Shown: piece by piece, positions 1 to 11,400 of the stretch
Layout of the letters: the number at the start of each line of letters is the position of its first letter
Position numbering within the stretch: position 1 is the stretch's first letter
Assembly (NCBI GenBank): GCA_963277665.1
Contig: OY728157.1
Coordinates: 367,860,067-367,924,066, forward strand
DNA length: 64,000 nt
Source: Viscum album
Lineage: Eukaryota; Streptophyta; Magnoliopsida; Santalales; Viscaceae
Direction: 5' to 3'
Notes under the pieces: model-generated
The model's input: the letters and a program-made list of their open reading frames with translations, nothing else
What the model was told of the DNA's origin: nothing
The model's database searches: none
Position numbers and translations under genes: made by a program

Positions 1-1559
1 AATCAAGAAAAAATTGTTTTTACATGTATGTAAAGGTAAAATAAATGTTTTTTTCATTACACTATCAAATTTAACATTTTTCTTCTAATATATTGTAATG
101 TTACATTCTCCCCCTCTCCCTTTAATAAATTTCTTTATCAGGATTTGAATTTTATCTTAATAATCATACGTTAAAAATTTGAAAATAAATTTGTTGTAAA
201 CCCATATCATTAAAATGGTAAATAATAAATATCCTCAATAATATAGAAATGTAAGTAAAAAATTCATATAGAATAATGTATAAATTAGATTCTATTTAAG
301 AGAAAATATTTTTGGAATGGCGGTCTAGAATAAATAATTATAGAGAGTGGTTGAGGTTATTGATCATCAGAAAGTGAATAATAAATGGAAAGTTATGGGC
401 CCAAAAACCATAAATCTTTTATTAATGTAAAACCATAAATAAATCATAAATGAAGGTACCATGATACATATTTTATATCATGATTCTTTTCCAAGAGTTG
501 AGGAATTATTTCACGATATAGGCTAATAGAATATGTCGATATACTCACTTGAAGATTATAATTTCATTCTTTAATCAATTTCCATCACAACCACATCTTT
601 TTCCTAAAATGATGTGTATTCAAAGTGATTTTCATGCTTCTAGAATTAAAATAATCATTTAAAGGAACACATAATCTAGAAAACAATAATAATATATTAC
701 ACATATATTTAAACATAAAAAAATTGTTACAAAATTTAAGATATCCCAAATAATGAAGAATCCGTCATATGATACAATAATCATTAAAATTAAACAATAA
801 TACCCAATGTGGAAACTAAAAAATTCCCAAACCCAGTATCTCAAATAACCCAAAGTAACCCTAAAATTAAAGTGCGTTTTAACCTTAATGTATATCTCAT
901 ACATATAATATATGTGCCCAAAAATATGGTTAACTTATTTTGAGGTAACATTAATCAATTAGTAATGGAATAAATTTTCAATCATGTGGTTATTTATATA
1001 ATTAATCTTTGGTTCTCAATATCAAGGATCATATAAACCTAATATATTTTCAAAACCGTAAATCACATTTCCACAAAATTAAATTTATACATTATATTTA
1101 ACTATTTCATTAAATAAATTCAACCTTATAAAACATCTCTTAAAATATCATTAACGACCTTATGATCTCTTCACCAAAAATGTGAAAGGGTTATCAAATA
1201 AATTGATCTTATTATCAACTATAATATTTTATACAAATGATGATATCCATAACTCTTAATATAACCTCATATGAAATTATCCTAATCACAAAATTTATCT
1301 AAACCATTCCAATTATACAAATTATAAAAGTTTCAAATCTATACTCTCAGATCCAGTGGTGAAGTCATAAACATAACATTAATGTCATGGATGATGAAAA
1401 TTATGAACAAGTTATTTTCCATCAAAACCTATAACTTCTAAAGGAAAAAATGGATTACATATATACTTATAGACTGTTTAAGTATAAAGTTTTAGATAAT
1501 TTAAAAATAATCATACTTAAAACTTTTTTACATGTTCTCTTTGTCCTATAGATGTGGTG
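1..1559. other. AT-rich intergenic DNA, nothing recognised
   Basis: No protein motif, terminal repeat or RNA gene could be recognised on either strand. The short open frames here are what AT-rich DNA yields by chance, and none resembles a known family. Older transposon DNA decayed beyond recognition by eye is possible. Confidence 0.6.
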
Positions 1560-1600
1560 TAATTTGGATGAGAGACTTGCATAGAAATTTTATTCTACCC

Positions 1601-2110
1601 TCCCACTCTATTTTGGTGTGGATAATTTCTTAGAGGAAAATTTCTACTGATTATTACCTTTATAATTGTGGAATCTCTTTGTGTTCCTCCTGTGTTCTTT
1701 TTCATCAGTATAGAGAGGATGTTGATCATCTGTTTCTTTATTTTGTTACTATAACCTCTATGTGGAAATAATTGGAAGAAATATTTTATTTTTTCATCCC
1801 CAATATGGTCTCCAGTAGGGATTTTCTTTAGACTTTCCATTTTCATCCACTTTCACTCTAATTGATGGATCTTTTTCACGTTGCTACTTCTAAATTATTG
1901 TATTATATCTTCTCTATTCGGAATCAAATCCTTCATGGTGGTCAACATTTCTCTGTCAATGCTTCTTTCTCAAGAATTCTTTCTATTATTCATGAGGCAT
2001 GATTACCCAAGAATCACTTCCCATTTAATTCAATTCATGATTTCTCAATTCGTACTCGAATTGGTATTAAAGGTACTTTCAGGCCTCTGTATGGTACTTT
2101 TCAAGGACTT
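1601..2110 (+). pseudogene. LINE ORF2 zf-RVT domain and linker, broken
   Basis: Read in the frame starting at 1601, the translation shows RKISTDYYLYNCGISLCSSC followed by EDVDHLFLYF and TSMWK. This is the plant zf-RVT pattern: basic GK/RK with a following TD, a CxxC pair, then DHLF and a tryptophan. The second zinc-ligand region has lost its cysteine (YF in place of a C-containing pair). The same frame continues into FSIRNQILHGGQHFSVNASF and RILSIIHEA, typical of the linker to RNase H. In-frame stops occur at several points and a frameshift follows near 2110-2120. No function remains. Confidence 0.65.
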
Positions 2111-2115
2111 ATGGA

Positions 2116-2612
2116 ATAATCCTTTTCTTGGATGGATTATAGTTAATTTTTTTGGGGCCTCAAGGGGTTATCCTGGTCCTTCTGAATATGGTACTATTTT
2201 CAGTGATCACCAAGGGAAGGATATGGGCGGTTATTAGAGTTCATATGGTATAGCCTCTATAATTGAAGATGAAATGATTTGTATCTTTATTGTGGTAGAG
2301 CAAGCTACAATTCGTGGATGGGACAATATTTGGATGGAAAGTGATTCTTCTGTAATTGTTTCTTCCAACAAAATGGTTTCTTACCATTTATCTTGGAATA
2401 TTACTAAGAGATGGATTAGCTTCTTGGATTCCCTTCTCACTATGAATTTTATCACCATTGACACTTATAGAAAATTTAACTCAAATTCTGATAGGCTAGC
2501 TAAAAATGGAGTCGGTCGTGCTGATTTCAACTTGTATGATCATCCCCCTAATGATATTTTACTCCTTCTTTATGAGGGATTTGAAAGATCCCCTTTTATT
2601 AGTATTATGTAA
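2116..2612 (+). pseudogene. LINE RNase H domain, nearly one frame, catalytic Asp lost
   Basis: One frame runs from about 2116 to 2611 with a single in-frame stop (TAG at 2235-2237). It contains FFGASRGYPGPSEYGTIFSD, then IWMESDSSVIV, then FNSNSDRLAKNGVGRAD, the conserved blocks of plant retroelement RNase H. The first catalytic aspartate (DGAS in the family) is replaced by phenylalanine (FFGAS). The aspartates in ESDS and SDRLA remain, and the glutamate position may be kept in EDEM. With the stop and the lost aspartate it cannot cleave RNA:DNA hybrids. Decay is lighter here than in the gypsy elements at 21-31 kb. Confidence 0.75.
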
Positions 2613-2720
2613 GTTGTACTTTATTTTTAATTAATGGAACATTGCTTTTCTTGTCAGGGTTTTATCTCTCTAGAAAAATAGTATGATGACAGAATCAATT
2701 TTCATTGTTAAAAAATAATA

Positions 2721-4430
2721 ATATGCATACCCATCAATACATACATCATCAAACATAAAAACATGGAATATGTATTTAACAAACAAGACATTCATAAGAA
2801 TCAGTAATAATGAGCCATGTGATATCAATATAGATCAAATGAATCATCATAAATTCATATCAACAAATTATGAAACATTTTGTTATCATGGAATATATTC
2901 TCATAAAACCCTTACAATTCTAATATAAATTAGAAAAACCCAAATAATATCTTCCAATTCAATTATTCGAAGAACATAATCATTATCCACTATATAGGAG
3001 TACTGTCTGGTTGCACCAATCATATAATATATAATTGGAAATATTGGAACTATCTTGGTACACATATCATTTATTATGACCATGAAACACATCAAAAATA
3101 AATTAAATAGATCTTTTACCATAAAAATCATAGAATCAATCATTATTCCTATATAACCTTACTATCCCATGAAAAATAATTGGATTACATGATACATTTT
3201 TTAAAAACATTTTCAATCATGGACAAGAGATGAGTTCCCAAAAAATATAATGGAAACATGATTAACCCATATAAAAGGAAAATGTTTCATAACAATCCAA
3301 ATGAAATATAACTGACCTGTTTAAAATAAATAGATACCAAAACAATCCCTTTTAAATAATCATTATCCATATATGGAAATAATAAGGATGGTATCAATAA
3401 AAAATATCCTCACTAGAGTATAAGAAAAATCGTGTTTTATAGAAATTGTATATTTTAAATATAATTAAAATATAATTGAATCATTATTGAAGAAATATTA
3501 TTTTTGATTTTGAAAATATGTTTTTAAAACATAAATAATTTTGAATTTCAACTTATTTGAAAATAATTATCAATAAAAATCAATTTAAATAATATTTAGA
3601 ATGGATTTTTATTAAAAATAATATTTTAAAAATGCATATAATTATTTAAATGAATGGAAATCATTTTGGTGGGTTATTATTTTCTTGTCATAAAGGATAT
3701 TCCATTTTAATGGTAAAAAATTTAGAAAGGTGTCTTGATGGTAAATCGACAATAAAAATCATTTGGGGTTTTTTTAAAATAATGTGTAAACATATTCTAT
3801 AATATTCCACTATTAAAAAGTAAAAAAATTTTAGAAATCATTTTTATAAGTGATGTTTTTTGGAAGGAAAATAATTTCTGACCAAAGATAGAAATGTTGA
3901 ATAATTTTATTTTAAATAATTTCTCTTAAAATTTAATTAAAAAAGACGTAAAATGATAAAATTTATTTAAAAAAACATGAAAAACTATAATATAATATAA
4001 TTAATGTCAATTTTGGTTAGGTAGGTGATAATATTTCATCATTGTAGACATAATTATTAACCATCCTGATAATCAATGAGATTGTAATATCAAACACTTA
4101 ACAGTTTGGTAACATTAAATCGTAATCCTTATAAAAGATAGTTACTCAAATGGGTATGTAAATAAACATAAATTTTTGGATAATAAAGAAAATATATAAT
4201 CTGGGTAATTATATAAAACACCGAATAAAAATAACTGGTGAATATAGATTATAACTTAATGGAATTAAAATGTGATGAGAAAACATTTACCTTGACTTCG
4301 ATTCATCATGAATGTTATTTGTTATCCAAAATAATACACATATGGTCACTATTTGCTCTATTATTAACCTTTTAATTATTTATTATTACTTTTTATTCAC
4401 CTCTTATAATGTTATAGTGAATTACATATT
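2721..4430. other. AT-rich intergenic DNA
   Basis: No coding motif was recognised. Long A/T runs dominate from 3400 to 4000. The ~190-bp repeat described just downstream may begin inside the last few hundred bases, because weak matches to its conserved box occur near 4105 and 4290, but these are too degraded to claim. Confidence 0.5.
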
Positions 4431-4439
4431 CAATTTTTT

Positions 4440-5430
4440 TATCTCAGATGTTATGACAATACTTGGCTTATGTGTAAAAAATATAATTGGTATGTTTTCT
4501 GTGCTCAAAAATTTTATTATTTAAACATATAAGATATAATAATAATGAATAGTGTTAATAATTATAACTTAATTATACTTTTAAAACCATTCACAAATGA
4601 TGGTTATGAAAAATGAACTAATGTTATGATCATGGAGACAGTATGTTGTATATAAAAATGAGCTATGTTTCCATTTTCAATGATAATTATGGAAAAAATA
4701 TAAGTAATAAATTATATTGAATGAATTATAATTATATCATAAAAAAAATTTTATGATTATTTTTTCGTATATATATATATATATATATATCGTTCTGCTG
4801 ATGTGGTGATGAAAAAGAATAACATTTATTTGAGTAAGTGAAACTCCACATATCTACGAACGAGGTTTTTATATTTTATATGGGAGGGAAGGTTAACTAA
4901 AAATGATATATTATTTTAATATAATGTTAATTATTCTAGTAAAATAATAAATATTTAACTTATATCACATATATTTATTATATTTACTCTTATTTCCATC
5001 AATTTAATGGATTAGGGAAAAACAAATCACATCATTTTACGAGTCAGTAGTTTTTAGAACATACGAATGAAGTTTTCGGGTCCCTTATGGAATGGAACAT
5101 AAAATGTTTTATATATTTATAATGAATATTTGTGTATAATTAATTTATAAACAACAAACATAAACTTGAAATTCATCATCATACCCATCCATGATTGGTG
5201 GTAATAGAAAAAATGCATGACATCATTTCATGTGTCAGTAGTCCACCGTACCCAAAAATTATGATTTTGAAACCACTTTGATGGATGTTTTTGTGTTTAT
5301 ATTTCATAACATAAACATATAAATATCTCATTATATTAATGATAATTAATTAATTACATAATCATGTAATTCGAGTAATTTTTTTTGTGTGGAAAGATGT
5401 GAACTAAAAATGCCTGTTGATGAACATTAC
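4440..5430. repeat. Degenerate ~190-bp tandem repeat, block 1 (satellite-like)
   Basis: A conserved box recurs at about 4455, 4637, 4833, 5043 and 5234. Its clearest form is a CCATC-containing start, then an A-rich stretch, then a (A)TGACATCATTT-like stretch, then GTCAGTAG or a close variant. The last two copies have the identical octamer GTCAGTAG exactly 191 bp apart (5043 and 5234). The bases before them also align well: CCATCAATTTAATGG with an A-run and CACATCATTTTACGA, against CCATCCATGATTGGTGG with an A-run and GACATCATTTCATGT. Spacings of the other copies vary (about 182 to 210), consistent with indels. The middle of each unit is almost pure A/T. Similar blocks lie at 50.2-51.0 and 56.0-56.65 kb. 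Confidence 0.5.
4768..4790. repeat. (TA)n microsatellite, 23 nt
   Basis: Uninterrupted alternating TA run inside satellite-like block 1. Confidence 0.95.
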
Positions 5431-5750
5431 ATATTCTTCGGGAAATTCATTATAGTTTTCCCAAAGGCCATTCATGGTTGGATATCTGCTATCGTGATAA
5501 GCTTGTGCACGCACGGGAATGCCTAGCTGAACAGCCATGTGGAGGTAGAGAGCTGATTTCACGATGAAGATGCTAGGGAGGAGTAGTTCCTAGTAGTTTG
5601 TTTGGGTTGTATGTAATGTTTTAAGCCTATGGGCAATGGATCCCTCTAAGGCCTATGATCCATGTAATACTTATGCCTACATGCCTTATAAGGGTTCCAC
5701 CTCACCCCATGAAAGGTGGATTATCAAAATCAATAAAAAAATGAATTCCT
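5415..5750 (+). other. GC-richer insert, possible small LTR or solo LTR, boundaries unresolved
   Basis: This ~335-bp stretch is clearly richer in G and C than its surroundings and keeps a CpG cluster (GTGCACGCACGGG near 5507). Near its 3' end it has TTATAAGGGTTCCACC followed by CAATAAAAAAATG, which reads like a TATA/leader region and a polyadenylation signal. It begins near a TGTTGATG at 5415. I could not find matching target duplications or an ACA-type end, so a Ty1/copia-like solo LTR, a TRIM or a retroposed transcript end are all possible. Confidence 0.25.
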
Positions 5751-5760
5751 TAGGTCTACT

Positions 5761-7467
5761 AGATGGAATAATATATTAAAGTGAAAGATATTATATAATT
5801 TATCACTGGTGATTCTAAATATTAAATCGAATTTATCAATTAAAAATTCTATATTTGTTTAAAATTTAATTTTATTCAACGGCATGATCATACAAATAAA
5901 CTATTTAAACCTTAACTATGATAATTGAGTTTTAATTATTTAGGGGTCATTATAGTAATTATAAAAGAACATGTTTCCCATTAATGGAAATAGAAGATAT
6001 TTATTTTAATCTAAAAATAAATTGGATGAATTTATTCTATTAATTAATTTTAAATCATTTAATAATATAAAAATTATCATAATATAACATTATTATATAT
6101 TTCAAAATTATACATTTAAATTTAATTTAGGAAATATAAGAACAATGGTGTAGTTAGAATATAATATTTTAAAACCTTTTTTACATTATATAATAAGATA
6201 AAATAATATGATACGATAAATCATTCAATTTAAATTACATTTAATCCACTTAGTATCATTTATTTTAGTTAATTTATAACTATATAATAACTAAATTGGA
6301 ATTTCATAAATATTTAAAGTAATTTTTATTCTATAAATATTTTATGAAAAAATAGTATAAAAAATAATGAAGTCACTTATTTTTAAAAATAAAATTTATA
6401 ACCAAAACCATATTCTTTCCCTATCTCAAATCTATATAGATATTAAATGAGTGAATGGTAATTTTCACTCTTTTTCTTTACATAACATATTATATTGGCC
6501 TATTTCATGGAAGGGTATCCCAAAAAACACCGTATGGTAATAAAAAATATGGCTAGAAAATCGATGTTGTAAAATTTGTTAAGTGATTTTAGCTCTTGGG
6601 ATTAATGATTAATACTACTATAAACTTGTTTTTACAATAACTGTAATTATTAATTTTAATTATTTTCACTAACCCTTAATGATAAAAAAAGATACATTTA
6701 TTATACATTATATATTATTTTGGCTCAAAATATTTATTTTATTTTTACAAATTTGAACAATAGAATATTCAAAACATAATTTATTTTTATTCTCGCATAT
6801 GTGGTGAGAAGGCCTGTTTTTATGAAAAGATTTTGTTTTTGGAAAAAGTTGATTATATATTAACTATTTTTCTAATATATTTTACTGAATAAAACTCAAT
6901 AATTATTTACTAATATAGATTAAATAAATTATATTAAAATCATATTCAATTTGATATTATTTTAACTAATTGAAATACATAAAAATTATGCATTTTAAAA
7001 CCGTTTTTAGAAAACCCTTTTTTAAAACCAAAAATAAAAATACACAAAAAAGTATATAAAGTTGACTAAAAAATAATTAACCTTAATAAATATATATAAA
7101 TAATACTAATCTTACAAGAAAATTTATTCAATATAAATTGGTACTTTTAATATAATTATTTTAATGAATTGAAAAGAATTTTAATGAAAACCAGTATTTT
7201 TCCCTATTTACCAAAAAATAGATTTTTTAAAAAAGGTACCAAAAGATCACTAAAAGTTATTTTTATACTAAAATTCAAAAAATGATGTTAATTTTTTGAA
7301 ATAATGTTTTGAAATGTTTCATAATATTATTATAATAGTTTTTTCATGAAAATTAATGAAAAATTCATTTTTCAACAAAACATATTTTTGATGAATAAAA
7401 TCACATTATTACAAATTGATTGATTATTGAATAAAAATTTATCAATAAATTTTATTGATAAAAACAA

Positions 7468-7499
<32 letters not shown>

Positions 7500-8370
7500 C
7501 ATACAATGGATAATTGGATTTGTACATAGAAATTTAACAGCTAGGTTATAATAGTAAAACATATCATGGGTCATTTAAGTTTACTAGTGCATGTGAAATA
7601 CACTATAAAATATAGAAATTGTGGGGTTTTGTGAAAAATAGGATAAATATATTGTTTCATGTAGTGAACTATAAACTCATAGTTTAGTTTCCATTACTAT
7701 ATTAAATATAATTTTTTTATTTTATAATCTTGGTGTTTTATATTTGGTGTATGCCTTCAGAATTCTTCAAGGTATCGTTATTATGGTCTTTATGATAAGA
7801 ATTATTTGTTGGGTAAAATTTTGTCATCTATAAAGATTTCATGGATGATTCTTTTATTCTAATATCTTCACATATGACATTATCTATTCCTTCACTATGA
7901 ATCTGGTTATGTTTATCCATATGTTATATTTATTTTCATTTCTATCAAGAGATATATTTTTATCCCATATTAAATTCATTATAGAATTATGATTATTACA
8001 TTTTCATTACATAATATTCAGGGATTGTTTATTCAATGATTCCCTCAGATTTATTTTTTCTTTTATTGGTCAATTGAGATCACAACTTTTAATGTTTTTT
8101 CCCAGGTTATGTGAAAAATAATTTTACAAGTTATGTATAATAGGAATCTTGATGTGGATAATTATTAGGGGATATAGATGACTTATTATAGCAAAATTGG
8201 TTCTTATTATCATGGCAGAACAATGTCAACTTTATTGGTTTTATTAGTAATTGATGTGTCCTAAGAATATAATTTTATAAACATAAAATGATCTTTGGTA
8301 AAAAAGAAATAAAATAATCATTATTGACAATACAATTTTGGATGGTTATACAGACAATTTTTTATATTGA
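5761..8370. other. AT-rich intergenic DNA
   Basis: Nothing could be identified apart from the microsatellite near 7465-7499. A stretch at about 7750-8250 is somewhat richer in mixed codons, but no family motif could be read in any frame. Confidence 0.5.
7465..7499. repeat. Compound (CA)n(TA)n microsatellite
   Basis: An alternating CA run passes directly into an alternating TA run, ending at 7499. Confidence 0.95.
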
Positions 8371-8377
8371 ATAAAAA

Positions 8378-8470
8378 TGAGTAGGTGGACTACTTTTTTA
8401 AGCCATAAGGCCCAAGAGTGCGGGTTCAGAGCCCCACAAAATCTGAAATAATGAATTAATAAAATGAAGA
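8378..8470 (+). other. tRNA-derived SINE-like fragment (box B-like)
   Basis: GGTTCAGAGCC at 8423-8433 differs at one position from the RNA polymerase III box B consensus GGTTCRANNCC. It sits in a short, locally GC-richer island (AGGCCCAAGAGTGCGGG precedes it) surrounded by AT-rich DNA. A convincing box A about 35-55 bp upstream is not visible, though GAGTAGGTGG at 8380 is a weak candidate. The flanks are A-rich. This fits a decayed tRNA-derived SINE; a tRNA gene is excluded because no cloverleaf can be drawn. Confidence 0.3.
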
Positions 8471-11400
8471 CTCCATTATATTCAAATGAATTTCAAAATT
8501 TTGGGTGTGAGTTAATTCACATCTTTTATAAATTATATCAACCTGTATATAAAAATAATATAATATATGGGTAAGAGTAACATTTATAATTAATTTAGAT
8601 TAATTATTGAAACAGACAAAAGAAAATAAAAACATACATACATAAAACATAGAACTAAGATAAAAATTTACATAACACATGGAATTATTTATTTATACAT
8701 CACTATTAGTTACCTAAATAATTATTTTTTAATTCTCGAATACCCTCCTCATAGTATAAGTCATCCCACTAGATTTTTTTTAAAATCAGTTGGTTGATTT
8801 TTTATAGTTGTTGGTATTTTATACCATTAACCCAAAATCATTGAAGCTTGATTCCCTCCATTTAGTGAGCTATGAGAATATTTTTTAGAATATTAGAGGG
8901 ATTACAATTAATATCTTTTTCAGTGTTTCTAGTTCTCTTCAGTGTTACCCCATATCTCATTTCATGTTCAAAAAATAATAATTTTTATTATATCAACAAA
9001 ACAATTATTAAATACATTTCTCTTTTAAGAAAAAATTTTGTAAAAAAATTACGATGAAAAACTCTCATGTGTTCCCCCACAATATTGGAATATAGATGAA
9101 GACATCTATTATTTGATCATTTATTATTAATAAATATTATAATTGAGAATTATTTTTTTTCATGAGTAATTTATATTCATATCTCCATCATAAAAATAAT
9201 TAATCCTACTCTAAACGTCCCTGGTGGGTTTAAATCTCATGATTTATATCAGCTCTTTACTTGATAAGTATAATGTGTTGTACTATGTGACTTTATATCA
9301 TCATCAATTTTCTTTCATTATTTTGTTTTGTTAGAACCATTATTCATTGTGATCTAAAAAACATATATGATATTTCAACATTGATAAGGAATACTATATT
9401 CAATCCAAAGATGAAATATATTTCTATCAAACAAAATAATTCTTTTGGAGATGATATAAATCATTATTTTCATATATAAAAAATTAAAAAAAGATTCTAA
9501 TAAATCCATGTTGAATTAATTTATAATAACCACATATAAGAGTTTATTATAATTATATAATACCTATAAATGGTCCCTATAATGTGTTTAAAGAACCCCT
9601 TAGGCGGGGTAGACTATATGGATCATATAACACTATCCACAAAAATAATAAAAGAAACCACAAAACATTTGTTTTTTAAAAGGTTCCCATAATCCATTTT
9701 ATTGGTTGATAACTTTTTAGAGTAATTTTTTTTGATTAAATATCATATGTATCCTTTTTATTGAAATGAAACCATACTAGATAATGAGTATGATATTTGA
9801 GCTTTTTATAGGATCAATCAATCAAGAATTAGTAAGAATAAATATCATTACAACCTTTCTAAAGTCCCATTTTTATTTACACGTTCATCCTTATAAATAA
9901 ACTATCTATTGTTTTATTAGGAATTCTAATTTTTTAATGGGATTGAATATTTTTTACATCATGATTCGAATTTTTTAGCCAATTGTTAAAATGAGAAAAA
10001 AGTTATTGAAAAAAATCGATTATTATAGTATAATGACTTCAAAAAATTATAGTGTAATCTTGATTGTTGTATACTAATGAACACAAAACCTATATATCCT
10101 AAAAACCATAAAATTATATCTTTTATTATTATTGTTGTATTTCCATCCTATTGTGATATGTTCATCCAGTTCTTTGGGTCCCATTATGTACTATATCGAC
10201 ACATCTTCTAATCACAGTGCAATATATTCCCCCTAATTCCATTGGATCATTTTCATAGTATAATGATATATGATGTGGTGTGACTCTTTATATATAATTT
10301 TCACATGTTCCTTTCCCCCAAACCCCACATAGAATAACACTAATGACTATGACATAAATAACCAATGTAATAGTAATATAATATACCACGTTATTCATAT
10401 TATTGTGAAGTAATTATGATTATGAAATAATGATATTCATTTTCAAAAATATTTATTCTGTTTCTTATTAATCCCATGAAAACTATTCTGAAATAAAACC
10501 ATGTGTAGGTTATCAAAAAACCACTATTAATGTAATATTCATGCATGAATGATCATCTCATCATTATATAATTATATATAATAAAGGTGTGAGAGAAAAT
10601 TAACACCTCATTAATAGACTGAATGATATTATTTATATTTTACCAACCCTCACTATAATGTATTGTACCATTTTAACCAAACTCAATTGATATATTATAT
10701 ATAAACCCCAATTTTTCAAAAAAAAACACAAGAGAACATTATATTTAAACTCCAAAATAAAATTATAAAAAGGATTAAAATTTATAATTACAATGAAATG
10801 AATAAGTACCTTGATTACTCCTATAGGATCTTTCTTTAATTTCCATTAACCAGATAAAAACATGCCATGTAATGTAATAAAATAATACGAATAATTTTCT
10901 CGATCCATAAAAATGAATGGTATAAATTGTTATTCAACTACAAAGATGGGTCTCCATCATTTCTCTAAAATAACTGTAATTTTTTATTCAGGTAAAAATT
11001 TATACACTTATATAAGACCATTCAATCAATATTTAGTAAATAAAAACAATATCAATGCTTAATTGATTGAATAAATTACATTTTTATCCATATTTTATCT
11101 CTTTTTTATTCATAGCTTTCGTAAATTCCTAAATATTTTTCAATAGAAAATATTTCTCCATATTTTCTATATAATGTCTTTTATTATTCTGTTTAATAGA
11201 GGAAACTCCTTATAACTATATTTTTCTTCAACAAAATATTAATTTATATCATTAAAATTCGTCACATATTGATGAACATGGAATAATACATTTTAAATAC
11301 TAACTCTTGAAGATAAAATCAAACTATTGACAATAATTATAATCATTCCTATTACTAAAAATGGCCTTACAAGTATTATGGGTGATTTCTCTTAATCTAT

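Larger units (their letters stand above)
1560..2720 (+). mobile_element. 3' end of an L1-type LINE (non-LTR retrotransposon), 5'-truncated
   Basis: The segment carries, in the order expected for the C-terminus of a plant LINE ORF2, a zinc-binding zf-RVT-like stretch, a linker and an RNase H domain ending in a normal stop near 2610. About 90 bp of 3' trailer follows, with an A-rich run near 2690-2705 that could be the old poly(A) tail. The reverse transcriptase and endonuclease are absent upstream, so this is a 5'-truncated copy, the usual outcome of LINE insertion. No target duplication could be defined. A free-standing RNase H-like host pseudogene is the alternative, but the zf-RVT plus RNase H order favours a LINE. 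Confidence 0.7.
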
